From NCBI GenBank assembly GCA_944323285.1, contig CALURV010000010.1:1-64000 (forward strand): 64,000 bases of DNA. Direction: 5' to 3'. This stretch comes from Candidatus Gastranaerophilales bacterium (GTDB lineage Bacteria > Cyanobacteriota > Vampirovibrionia > Gastranaerophilales > Gastranaerophilaceae). A model generated the notes under the pieces. The model had not been told where the DNA came from, made no database searches, and saw nothing but the letters and a program-made list of their open reading frames with translations. The translations under genes and the position numbers were made by a program. Below, one piece after another: positions 42,988 to 51,651 of the stretch. Every line of letters begins with the position of its first letter. Position 1 is the stretch's first letter.

Positions 42988-44670
42988 TTATTTTATAAAG
43001 TTTTCAAAAATAGAAGAAATATTAGTTTCTATTTTTGAATTAGAATTAGTAGAACTTTTTGCAAAAAGGTTTGAATCCTGCATTTTTTTAATGGCAAGCA
43101 TAGATGCAATTTTCTCTGAAAGTTTTTGTTGCTTAGTAAGTTTTGCTTCAATAATAGCGGCAGGAATAAAAGCGATAATAGCTCCTATTCCGGTTAGAAA
43201 ACCAGCAATTTTTTTATTGCCGCATTTTTTTGCGAGTTTGTTTCCAATGATTCCGCCTATAGCAGTTGCTGCTATATCTATAGGTCCTAATATTGTTTCT
43301 GATAATGATTTTATACCTACTGATTGATTAAAAACTTCTTCTTTTAGTATATTTAATGCCATTGTTGTATTTTTCTGTAAAGCTTTTGCTTCATTTATTT
43401 GAGCTTCACTTAATTTAATTTGTTTTTTTGCGTCCATTTTTTGTTTTAATTCGGGTAGTTCTGTTTGAGCAAATTTATCATAATCTTTCATATCTTTTAT
43501 AATATTTTTTATAAACTCAAATAAATTTTCTTTTTTATTCTCTTCTAAATTAGAATTTTGCATAGGGTTTTGTGTGAATTTTTTTAGATATTTATATTTA
43601 GTTGCAAGAATAGCTTTATTTTCTATATCAGAAATATTTTTATTTAAAACAAGGTATGTTAAAAGAGGAACTCCAATTTTAATACCCATGCTAATAAATT
43701 TATTTTTTATTCCTAAAATATCAACCAGTTTATCTGAAATTAAATATTCCAGGAACCCTCCTGTAAACATGGCCGAATAAGAAATATTAGATATTGTTTC
43801 AACTTTTCTTAAAGGTTCTAAAACTTCGTGCTCAACATTTTTGAGCAAATTTGTTAATAAAATTTGATCTTCTGTAGTTTTGTCTGATATAGAAGATGTT
43901 GAATTTTGATTTTTAGTTTTTAAACTATTAAAATATTCATCTTTTTTCTTTTTATAACTTTTTAAAGTTCTTTTGTAATCTCCTACAGCTTGAAAAGATG
44001 AATTTATGTCAATTTTATCTTTTAATTTATCAACAAAAACAGACTTATTTTTTTGTTGATAATTAACAATTGAATTAACTTTTTTTTCTTGTTCCGGAGT
44101 TAAAACAGCAAAAAGTTTAGGATCATTTAATATGTTTTGAGTGGCATCAAAACCTGATTTTCTTATAAGCCCTAGCTGAGAAGCCATAGAATTTTTAATA
44201 CCGTTTGCAAAAAATAATGCACTGCAAAAACCGGCAATGATGGTTGCTAACTTCGTTGTTTTTATTTTTTTACCGGCTATTTTAATTACTGAATTTTTGT
44301 ATTTTGATAAATATTCAGCTGCATTTTTTGCGATTTTATTATTATTTGCATGTTTATTTAAGACAGGAATTAATTTAGTTATTGTTATTGGTAGAGAAGC
44401 TAAAATGCCTGTAATAGACATAAGTTCTATGTTTAATGTTTGAAAGAAAGTTTCAGAATCTTCGGCTTTTTCATGTACATAACTATCAAATAACAGAATC
44501 GGATCTGCGATAGCTTTAGCTTTTTTCTTTAATAATTCTTCAGTGTTTATAGGAAGAGATTCTCTAGGTTTTTTACTGCTGGATACTTTATGCTCGTTAT
44601 TTTTTATCCAGTGGTTATATTCATCAACATGATTTCTATATTTAGTATAATAAGAAAAAATATTGTTCAT
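42988..44670 (-). CDS. Multi-pass membrane protein of unknown function, 560 aa
   Basis: Not recognised. A charged N-terminal ~80 residues is followed by hydrophobic segments near 90-110, 150-170, 300-350 and 455-515. The last group is glycine/isoleucine rich (GPIDIAATAIGGIIGNKLAKK, then FLTGIGAIIAFIPAAIIEAK in separate helices). Long basic coiled segments lie between (~200-265 and ~370-450). Translation start is odd: GGAAGG is 14 nt from the ATG, and a three-codon ORF with its own ATG at the proper distance ends in a TGA overlapping the main ATG. It converges on the DegT-like gene. Probably lineage-specific. Confidence 0.7.
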   Translation of the reverse strand: MNNIFSYYTKYRNHVDEYNHWIKNNEHKVSSSKKPRESLPINTEELLKKKAKAIADPILLFDSYVHEKAEDSETFFQTLNIELMSITGILASLPITITKLIPVLNKHANNNKIAKNAAEYLSKYKNSVIKIAGKKIKTTKLATIIAGFCSALFFANGIKNSMASQLGLIRKSGFDATQNILNDPKLFAVLTPEQEKKVNSIVNYQQKNKSVFVDKLKDKIDINSSFQAVGDYKRTLKSYKKKKDEYFNSLKTKNQNSTSSISDKTTEDQILLTNLLKNVEHEVLEPLRKVETISNISYSAMFTGGFLEYLISDKLVDILGIKNKFISMGIKIGVPLLTYLVLNKNISDIENKAILATKYKYLKKFTQNPMQNSNLEENKKENLFEFIKNIIKDMKDYDKFAQTELPELKQKMDAKKQIKLSEAQINEAKALQKNTTMALNILKEEVFNQSVGIKSLSETILGPIDIAATAIGGIIGNKLAKKCGNKKIAGFLTGIGAIIAFIPAAIIEAKLTKQQKLSEKIASMLAIKKMQDSNLFAKSSTNSNSKIETNISSIFENFIK

Positions 44671-44757
44671 TTAAACATACAAAACCTTCCATTAACAATT
44701 GAATAAAGTTAAAGATACTTTAAATTTGTTATTTTTTCTATTATTTATTTATATAAT

Positions 44758-44788
44758 TTTACAATTTTCATTATTTTTTTAGTAAAAT
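44758..44788 (+). promoter_or_regulatory. Promoter candidate for the activase gene
   Basis: TTTACA at 44758-44763, 19-nt spacer, TAAAAT at 44783-44788, followed by AGAGAGGGA before ATG 44818. Spacer is longer than ideal. Confidence 0.35.
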
Positions 44789-44817
44789 GATAATAATTAT
44801 GTAGAGAGGGATATTAA

Positions 44818-45813
44818 ATGTCAATAAATTCATATTTGGGAATTGATGTAGGTTCAGTAACAACAAAAGCAGCAATTGTTGATGAAAATGGCAAATTTAT
44901 AGACGGTTATATGACTAGAACAGCTGGTAAACCTGTTGTTGCAGTACAAACATCTTTGAATAATTTATTAAAACAATCTAAAACTGAATATAATATATTG
45001 GGGGTTGGAACAACGGGTTCTGGCAGAAATTTGGCAGGAGCATTAGTAGGCGCAGATGTTATAAAAAATGAAATTACAGCACATGCTGTTGCTGCAAGTA
45101 CTTATGTGCCTGGAGTGCAAACTATTCTTGAAATAGGCGGTCAAGATAGTAAAATAATTATTCTTAGAGATGGAATAGTAACTGATTTTGCTATGAATAC
45201 AGTATGTGCAGCAGGAACAGGAAGTTTCTTGGATCAACAAGCTTCAAGATTAAATGTTCCAATCCAAAATTTTGGAGAAATAGCGCTTAAATCAAAATCA
45301 CCTGCCAGAATTGCAGGAAGGTGCGGGGTATTTGCTGAATCTGACCTTATACACAAACAACAATTAGGTTATCCTGTTGAAGATTTATTATATGGATTAT
45401 GTCAAGCTTTGGTTAGAAACTATTTAAGTAATCTTGCTTTGGGTAAAGAACTGCTTCCAATCGTTACTTTCCAAGGTGGTGTTGCAACAAATTCAGGCAT
45501 GGTTAAGGCGTTTGAAGAAGCTTTAAATACTAAGGTCGTAGTACCTGATAATCATCAAACAATGGGTGCAATTGGTGCTGCATTATTAGCAATGGAAAAC
45601 CATCAATTTAATGATAAAAAGACAACCTTTAAAGGTTTTAGTGTTGGGGAAATGTCTTTTAATTCATACACAAATCAATGCAGCGGTTGTGCTAATAATT
45701 GCGAAGTTATTACTATAGTTGAAGGTGAAGTTACATCAACAGATTTAAAAAATAAAAATGATAAGATTATTGCACGATGGGGTGGCACATGCGGAAGATG
45801 GGATATCGGTTGA
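44818..45813 (+). CDS. 2-hydroxyacyl-CoA dehydratase activase-like ATPase (BadF/BadG/BcrA/BcrD family)
   Basis: 331 aa. ASKHA-fold ATPase with GIDVGSVTTKAAIVDENG at the N-terminus, GVGTTGSGR, EIGGQDSKII, and the two cluster Cys of HgdC-type activators: C130 (VCAAGTGSF) and C169 (GRCGVFAES), 39 residues apart as in the characterised protein. A C-terminal extension has C288-x2-C291-x3-C295 and C325 (GGTCGRW), normally the junction to a long DUF2229 dehydratase-like part in fused homologues. Here the protein stops five residues after that Cys. No dehydratase subunit gene is near. The activator's usual role is ATP-driven electron transfer to the dehydratase. Confidence 0.88.
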   Translation: MSINSYLGIDVGSVTTKAAIVDENGKFIDGYMTRTAGKPVVAVQTSLNNLLKQSKTEYNILGVGTTGSGRNLAGALVGADVIKNEITAHAVAASTYVPGVQTILEIGGQDSKIIILRDGIVTDFAMNTVCAAGTGSFLDQQASRLNVPIQNFGEIALKSKSPARIAGRCGVFAESDLIHKQQLGYPVEDLLYGLCQALVRNYLSNLALGKELLPIVTFQGGVATNSGMVKAFEEALNTKVVVPDNHQTMGAIGAALLAMENHQFNDKKTTFKGFSVGEMSFNSYTNQCSGCANNCEVITIVEGEVTSTDLKNKNDKIIARWGGTCGRWDIG

Positions 45814-45914
45814 TTTTTTGTAAATAAATGTTACATTTATTTACTCTAATCTAAAGAATATTTAAAAAAAAGTCGACATAGTTAATACAAAATATATATA
45901 AAGGAGTATAAACT

Positions 45915-46787
45915 ATGGGACTAGCCGCATCACAAGGTCGCTACTTATGCCTTACTGCAAGAAATAGTGATTTGATATATGAAGGACAGCAAATAGCGCA
46001 ACAACGTCTTGCTTTAACACAAGAAACACAAGCAGCCTCTGATAAATATAATGAAGCTATGAATAATACAAAATTACAAGCTACAACACCAGAAGGTGGA
46101 ACACAACAATTGACCTATGAAATAATTACCAGCCAAGATCCATTTTCAGGTTTATGTATGAGAATAGTTGATGTAAATGGAAATGTTGTTGTTCCAGGTA
46201 AAACGGAATTTTTATCTGTTACTTCTAAAAATGAAGAAGGAGAAGATGAAACATTCTCAATTACTTCTCCTTATGAATTTGTAACAAAATATATGACTGG
46301 TTTGGATTCGGAAACAATTTCTGACTTAAGTAATAAATCATTATCTTATCTTGCTGATTATTATAATAAAAATTATTCAAATACAGGGATTAGTGTTCAG
46401 TATACACAAAATCAATATGCATCATTAAAGAATGAAAATGAAAGATTTTGCTATGATGAATATTGCACAGATCCTGAGTATTTACAACAAATGTTAACTT
46501 CCGGTGAGTGGTTACTTCAACAAGTTTCAGCAAGTGAAGAAACAGGATGGGAGAATATTGTATGGCAAGGTTCAAGTGCGGTTTCTGAAGTTTATGATAC
46601 GTCTGATGATGCAGCAGCTGAGGCTGAATATGAAGCTGCTATGACTCAAATTCAAAAACAAGACAAATTATTAGAACTAAGATTAGAACAAGTTCAAACA
46701 CAGCAGGAATCCGTCCAAACAGAGTTAGAATCTATAAAACAAGTTATTGATAAAAATATTGAAGATTCCTTTGGAACATTCGCTTAA
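45915..46787 (+). CDS. MGLAASQ-type protein of unknown function, 290 aa
   Basis: AAGGAG precedes the ATG. The N-terminus (MGLAASQGRYLCLTARNSDL) and the following helical QQIAQQRLALTQETQA recall a family common in gut Gastranaerophilales-type genomes, as I remember it; no function is known to me. The middle is S/T-rich beta-like sequence (ITSQDPFSGLCMRIVDVNGN), the end an E/Q-rich coiled coil (residues ~235-285). No classical signal peptide is seen. The coiled-coil ends around a variable middle resemble the layout of filament or hook-type structural proteins, but that is only an analogy. Confidence 0.7.
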   Translation: MGLAASQGRYLCLTARNSDLIYEGQQIAQQRLALTQETQAASDKYNEAMNNTKLQATTPEGGTQQLTYEIITSQDPFSGLCMRIVDVNGNVVVPGKTEFLSVTSKNEEGEDETFSITSPYEFVTKYMTGLDSETISDLSNKSLSYLADYYNKNYSNTGISVQYTQNQYASLKNENERFCYDEYCTDPEYLQQMLTSGEWLLQQVSASEETGWENIVWQGSSAVSEVYDTSDDAAAEAEYEAAMTQIQKQDKLLELRLEQVQTQQESVQTELESIKQVIDKNIEDSFGTFA

Positions 46788-47779
46788 GCTATATTAAAAC
46801 AAGGAATAATATCCCCTAATACTTCATTATCTTGGGAAATAATCTTACTTATATATATTTTGTTTATTTGGCTGGAATATATTCTATTTGGTTCCAGCCA
46901 TTTTAATTGAATAAGTGCATTAATTGTTGCAAAACTTCTTGCTTCCATATTAGAATCTGCAATTTTAATAACAATACATTCTTCTGATTTTAAATTTACG
47001 ACAACACATAGTCCACAAGCTCCTACTTTCGCTATTAGATTACCATTAGAAGCATTAATAATTTCAGAATCAAGTCTTTCTTTTCCTCCTATTATATAAG
47101 GATATTTTAAGAATGCTTCTTTGATTTTTTTATATTTATTGTTAAGAAAGAGGTTTAAAAAACCCTTACCAAGTGCCTCAAGTGTTGTAGCGATTACAGG
47201 AAGACCACATCCATCTTTACTTATTATTATTTCCTCATCATTTATTTCACATAATTCACAAACTTTATTAATTATATATTTTGTAAGAGGATGATTTATA
47301 TCTTTATAATTATTGATTGAATATCCTAACTCTTTACAAATGGCAAGCATTATGGCATGTTTCCCGGAACAGTTGTTATGAATTTTTAGAATTGGCTCTC
47401 TTTCTATTATTAACCTTTCTTTTTCTTCTTTACTTAGTGGTAAAATAGGTTTGCATAATAAATTATTTTCGTTAAAACCCGTTTTATGTAAAACAGATAA
47501 TACCGCGTTTTGATGAATGATATCGCCGCAATGTGACGCGCAGCATATCCCAATCTCTTCTAATGTTAAACTATACTTTTTATCGATATCTAAATCTATT
47601 AAAGGTGATGCTTGCAAGGGTTTCATACAAGAACGGTGATAGAATCTATAATTATTATTATTTGTTTTGTACAAAACTTTTTCTTTGTTCATATAAAATA
47701 TAGTGCCGAAATGTACTTGCTCAACAAGTCCATTTCTTACATATTCAACAAGTTTTGTATAATTATAGTTGTCTTCCAT
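46784..47779 (-). CDS. L-asparaginase II (Rhizobium etli AnsA-like family)
   Basis: 331 aa, Asparaginase_II family, which hydrolyses asparagine to aspartate and ammonia and is unrelated to the classic bacterial type. Motifs: YHRSCMKPLQASPL, CCASHCGDIIHQ, HNNCSGKHAIMLA, SKDGCGLPVIATT and IAKVGACGLCVV, with the conserved Ser, Lys and Cys residues. No signal peptide, so it is cytoplasmic. No ribosome site; a minus-strand TAAAAT box ends 6 nt before the ATG. It overlaps the previous gene convergently by 4 bp. Confidence 0.9.
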   Translation of the reverse strand: MEDNYNYTKLVEYVRNGLVEQVHFGTIFYMNKEKVLYKTNNNNYRFYHRSCMKPLQASPLIDLDIDKKYSLTLEEIGICCASHCGDIIHQNAVLSVLHKTGFNENNLLCKPILPLSKEEKERLIIEREPILKIHNNCSGKHAIMLAICKELGYSINNYKDINHPLTKYIINKVCELCEINDEEIIISKDGCGLPVIATTLEALGKGFLNLFLNNKYKKIKEAFLKYPYIIGGKERLDSEIINASNGNLIAKVGACGLCVVVNLKSEECIVIKIADSNMEARSFATINALIQLKWLEPNRIYSSQINKIYISKIISQDNEVLGDIIPCFNIA

Positions 47780-47785
47780 ATATTT

Positions 47786-47791
47786 ATTTTA
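47786..47791 (-). promoter_or_regulatory. -10 box 6 nt before the asparaginase start
   Basis: Minus-strand TAAAAT ending 6 nt before the ATG at 47779, with no Shine-Dalgarno; predicts a leaderless message. Confidence 0.4.
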
Positions 47792-47842
47792 TCTTAAAGA
47801 CTTATAAAAAAAAGAAGTTTTAGCATACAACTTGTGTATGAT

Positions 47843-47870
47843 TTGTATATAAATTTAAATGTTGTATAAT
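47843..47870 (+). promoter_or_regulatory. Promoter of the HerA-like/CarD-like gene
   Basis: TTGTAT at 47843-47848, 16-nt spacer, perfect TATAAT at 47865-47870, followed by a ~40-nt leader with AAGAGG before ATG 47917. Confidence 0.6.
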
Positions 47871-47916
47871 AGAGGGTATCATAAAGAGATATATTGTCTG
47901 TTTTAAGAGGTTGTGG

Positions 47917-50229
47917 ATGCAGCTGTTAGAAGTAAAAAATAATATAGCAAAAATTGTTTATAATCCGGCAGAAAATCATCTTTTGCCATCAGATTTTTTA
48001 CTTATCGAAGACTTTAATCAAAAATTAATTTCTCAAATTATAAATATTGAAACAACCGATGAGTCCAATAATAACCTCGCTGTATTAAGATTATCTCTTT
48101 CTATTGATAAAGAAGATAATCTTTCTTTATATAATGGCTATATTCCTGCAAAAAGTTCTAAAATTATTTATATTAATCCGGATGAGATTATGGAACTTAT
48201 AAAAGGAAATGGTTTAAATATATATTTTGGAAATCTTGCAAATAATATTTCCTGTTTCGTTAAACCTTCAATATCTTTTTTAAACGATAATTTATATATT
48301 CAATCAGACAGAGATGATAAAACTTATATAGTTATTCAAAATATTATAAGAGAACTTCAAAATAAAAATAAAAAAGTTTTATTACTTGATTTTGATGGAA
48401 GATATAATTCTATAGAGAATTCTTTATGCTTGAAAATATCACAAAATTTTAAATTACCTCTTAACATTGACGCCTTTAATACAATTTTGGAAAATGATAT
48501 TTCGGATTGTCCTATAGAAGATAAAGCTGTAATACAAAGTATAGTTCTTGAGTTAAGAGAATATTTACAGACAATCCCTGAAAAATTTATACCTTTTACA
48601 AGGTTTAAAAATGTTGTTGATGATGAATTTTTATCAAATCCGGTGTCCGGTTTAATGTTATTTAGAAATAAATTATGGTTATATTCTCAAGATAATATTT
48701 TTGCAGAAGATATTAATCAGTTTAAAGTTTTTAATAAGTTATTTGAAACAGCAAATACAATTGTAATTGATGCATCTTTAATTGATGCAAAATGGTATAA
48801 ATTTATAATTCAAACATTATTGAATTTAATAAATATTCCTTGTTATTTTATATTATCTTTAAATGACATTTTATTGGATAGAAAATCCATAATTAATCTT
48901 TATAATAAAGAAGAAATTATACCTGTAGTTTCTACTTCTTATGAAAATAAATACAGGCAAATATTAAAATCAATATGTAAAAATCAAATTTTGAGCAAAC
49001 CTTCAAAAATTCAAACTGATGATGAAAATTATTCATTGTTCTTAAATAGGATAAATACTAGCGAAATTATTTTATATGGCGAAGCTACTTTCTTTCTGCC
49101 ATTGATTGTTGAGTTAAAATTATTTACTCCTACTACAGCTGATGAAATAGTTGATAATGAAATAAAAAAAGACGTAGATAAATTATTATCTTCATCTCAA
49201 AGTGTTATATCGCCTGAAAATATTACAAATGAAATTTCGAGTACTAACGAAAATACGCAAGAAAATTATGAAATAATTGAAGAAGATGATTTAACAGATA
49301 GTGATTTGGACTTTTTAGATGAAGATTTAAATCAACAAAGCGGTAATGATGATAAAAATATTATAAGTGATAATCAAGAAAAATATGATTTATTTGAGCC
49401 GATTGAAGTTGAAAGTCAACAAGATACAGAAATGACAGAAATAACTGTGCATATTGATTCTGATGAATCAAAAGAAAATCTTAATAATATAAATGATATA
49501 CCTGTAGAAATTGTTAATCCTGTTATAGAAAAAAATGAAAATATAGAAAAAAATGATATTGTAGACCAAATAGTTGTTGATAATCAAATACAAAATATTG
49601 ATTCTATTAATCAAAATTCCGATATAAATACAGAAAATAAAGAAGAATTAGTTCAAGAATACAATGAAGAATTAGAAGAAAAGAAACTTATAATCACTGA
49701 AAATGATATTATCACTGATTCAAAAGAAGAAACTTCGACTGTTGAGCAAATAGAAGAAGAAAATAAATTGGCGGTACAAGAAGAAAAAGAATTAAATATA
49801 GAAGATAATCAAATAAAGGAAGAAGAAATTACTTCCATTGATGAAGTGGTACAAACAATAACTGAAAAGTTAAATGAAGAAGATAAAAATAAGAATATTG
49901 AAGATGATAAAGCAGAAATCAAAATAGAACTAGAAGAAGAAGAAAAAGAAGAAAAAGAGGAAAAAGAACCTCCGGTAATAAATGAAAATATAAATATAAA
50001 AAAATCAGTAGATTTGCCTATATATGAAACAGACAATTCTTCATCAATATTAATAGAAGATATGCCTTTTAAAATAGGAGATAAAGTATACCACCCTAAG
50101 CATGGAAAGGGTGTAATTGAAGGATTTGCAAATTATAGTAATAAGATATTATTCTGTCAGATAGAATTTGAAAATGTTGGGAGAAGGATTTTAGACCCAA
50201 GAATATCAGGAATAGAGAAGATTTCATAA
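47917..50229 (+). CDS. HerA-like NTPase-fold protein with degenerate P-loop, acidic linker and CarD/TRCF-like C-terminus
   Basis: 770 aa; start ATG 47917, six bases after AAGAGG (a TTG two codons earlier is less likely). Residues ~1-115 look like the HerA beta-barrel. Then NIYFGNLANNISCFVKP leads into a RecA-like core where the Walker A position reads QSDRDDKT (K135) without glycines. VLLLDFDGRY (~156-165) matches the HerA Asp-Gly-Glu strand, and TIVIDASLID looks like a Walker B remnant. Residues ~400-705 are acidic and disordered. The last ~55 (GDKVYHPKHGKGVIEGF) resemble CarD/TRCF or UvrD-tail RNA-polymerase-interaction domains. Probably non-hydrolysing; a DNA- or polymerase-linked role is inferred. 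Confidence 0.68.
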   Translation: MQLLEVKNNIAKIVYNPAENHLLPSDFLLIEDFNQKLISQIINIETTDESNNNLAVLRLSLSIDKEDNLSLYNGYIPAKSSKIIYINPDEIMELIKGNGLNIYFGNLANNISCFVKPSISFLNDNLYIQSDRDDKTYIVIQNIIRELQNKNKKVLLLDFDGRYNSIENSLCLKISQNFKLPLNIDAFNTILENDISDCPIEDKAVIQSIVLELREYLQTIPEKFIPFTRFKNVVDDEFLSNPVSGLMLFRNKLWLYSQDNIFAEDINQFKVFNKLFETANTIVIDASLIDAKWYKFIIQTLLNLINIPCYFILSLNDILLDRKSIINLYNKEEIIPVVSTSYENKYRQILKSICKNQILSKPSKIQTDDENYSLFLNRINTSEIILYGEATFFLPLIVELKLFTPTTADEIVDNEIKKDVDKLLSSSQSVISPENITNEISSTNENTQENYEIIEEDDLTDSDLDFLDEDLNQQSGNDDKNIISDNQEKYDLFEPIEVESQQDTEMTEITVHIDSDESKENLNNINDIPVEIVNPVIEKNENIEKNDIVDQIVVDNQIQNIDSINQNSDINTENKEELVQEYNEELEEKKLIITENDIITDSKEETSTVEQIEEENKLAVQEEKELNIEDNQIKEEEITSIDEVVQTITEKLNEEDKNKNIEDDKAEIKIELEEEEKEEKEEKEPPVINENINIKKSVDLPIYETDNSSSILIEDMPFKIGDKVYHPKHGKGVIEGFANYSNKILFCQIEFENVGRRILDPRISGIEKIS

Positions 50230-50231
50230 AA

Positions 50232-50257
50232 AAGAAGTTGATAATTATCAACTTCTT
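50232..50257. terminator. Bidirectional terminator
   Basis: A perfect 26-bp palindrome (AAGAAGTTGATAA and its complement) is flanked by A and T runs. It lies between the convergent genes ending at 50229 and 50282. Confidence 0.8.
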
Positions 50258-50281
50258 TTTTATGAAAGTTTAATATTTAAG

Positions 50282-51370
50282 TTATTTTTGATTATTTGAT
50301 AGAAGTTCTATTGCTTTTGTAGCAGCTTCTTGAACTCTTTTATCTTCATCAGATTTAGCTAATTCAAATATTACGTTTAAATCATCTTTATATTCAGGTC
50401 TTTGAATATGTGATAAAGCAGCTATTGCACCAATTCTTAACATTGGGTTAGGATTTGATTTTGCTGTATCAATAACTTTCTCAATACAAGGTAAGTCTTT
50501 TAAAGAAAGAGCTTGACCATTTCTTTTCTCTAATTCATTATTTAAACGTTCTTGCATATAAGATATTGTATATAGAGCATATTGTTTATTAATTTCGGCA
50601 GCTTCTAAAGGGGTTGGGTTTTTAGCTTTTTCTTTATCAGCTTCAGATAATTCTTCTTGAGGTTTTTGTCTTAATTCAATTATCTCAGGTGTAGGTCCTT
50701 GAAGAGAAGAAGTATCTCTATCAACAATATCAACTAAAGCATCAAAAACTTGAGTATCTAAAAGAACCGGTCCTAATGTTTCATTATTTTTTACAGTATC
50801 AGCAACTTCTTCAATAGCAGCTTTTTGAGCCGCTAAATCACTTGTTTTTAATTTACCGGCAAATGATTCGGGAGTTTGAGAAGCATCCGGAACTTGTGGT
50901 TGTTCAACAACTGGAGTTGTTGCTGGAGTTGTTGCCGGAGTTGTTGCCGGAGTTGCTACCTGCGGTATTACTTGACCATTATTATTATCTGTTGTTATGT
51001 TAGGTGCAGGTACTTGAGCAGCAGGTATTTGAGGAGCTTGTACTATAGCTTGAGATGCCGGCATTTGTGGATAATATGGCATTTGAATTGGCTGCTGTAC
51101 AGGCATGAACTGTGCTGGCATTTGAACTCCATTTGTTGGAACAATTCCTTGTCCTTGAGGATTTAATATTTCAATATTAACTCCATTAAATTGTGATTTT
51201 TCTGTACAATAAGGATTTTGTGTTGGCATATAACAACTTGTTGCCGGATAATTATATATTACACCAGGGGTTTGATTGTATTGTATTGCATTATTTGCAC
51301 CATGCTGAGGATAATTTGTCTGCATCGGTTGTTGGCCCGGTATGTATTGTAAGTTTGGTGCTTGTATCAT
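50282..51370 (-). CDS. Pro/Gln-rich N-terminus plus HEAT-like C-terminal domain, unknown function
   Basis: 362 aa, not recognised as a named family. Residues 1-170 are low complexity, rich in P, Q, N, Y and A, with an ATPATTPATTP tandem block coded by 12-bp DNA repeats. Residues ~175-360 are helical: FAGKLKTSDLAAQKAAIEE, then HEAT-like PMLRIGAIAALSHIQRPEY and RVQEAATKAIELL at the end. There is no signal peptide, so the protein may be cytoplasmic and partner-binding. AAGGAG precedes the ATG. The gap 51371-51645 upstream holds only AT-rich sequence and promoter elements for the two divergent genes. Confidence 0.72.
   Translation of the reverse strand: MIQAPNLQYIPGQQPMQTNYPQHGANNAIQYNQTPGVIYNYPATSCYMPTQNPYCTEKSQFNGVNIEILNPQGQGIVPTNGVQMPAQFMPVQQPIQMPYYPQMPASQAIVQAPQIPAAQVPAPNITTDNNNGQVIPQVATPATTPATTPATTPVVEQPQVPDASQTPESFAGKLKTSDLAAQKAAIEEVADTVKNNETLGPVLLDTQVFDALVDIVDRDTSSLQGPTPEIIELRQKPQEELSEADKEKAKNPTPLEAAEINKQYALYTISYMQERLNNELEKRNGQALSLKDLPCIEKVIDTAKSNPNPMLRIGAIAALSHIQRPEYKDDLNVIFELAKSDEDKRVQEAATKAIELLSNNQK
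50911..50958 (-). repeat. 12-bp coding tandem repeat (4 units)
   Basis: Four consecutive 12-bp units, CTGGAGTTGTTG twice then CCGGAGTTGTTG and a variant, encode the repeated ATTP block of the P/Q-rich protein. Copy number could vary between strains. Confidence 0.75.
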
Positions 51371-51588
51371 TTTATACTCCTTATTATACTACTTTATTTA
51401 TTAACATTTTTGCTAATGTACACAATGATAAATGTTTCTAAAATAAAAAAATTGCTATTAATCTTTTTTATGTTTAAAAAAAAAACTTTAAAATGTCTGA
51501 AAAAACAGTAATTTTAATATTATTGCCTTGTTTACAAAAGTTAATGTTTTTCATTGTTTTAATATATGTTATTAATTTTTTTGCGTGG

Positions 51589-51619
51589 TTGTACAATTTT
51601 TTTTTATTTAATGTAAAAT
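51589..51619 (+). promoter_or_regulatory. Promoter candidate for the sigma factor gene
   Basis: TTGTAC at 51589-51594 and TAAAAT at 51614-51619 (19-nt spacer; 18 if TGTACA is taken). It lies ~33 nt before ATG 51652. Confidence 0.35.
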
Positions 51620-51651
51620 ATGACATGTAGAGTATTTATTATTTTGTGGGT

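Noticed and set aside
51371-51645. Small gene in the gap before the sigma factor
   Set aside because: ATG-initiated frames are short, poly-A/poly-T rich and without Shine-Dalgarno; promoter elements explain the region better.
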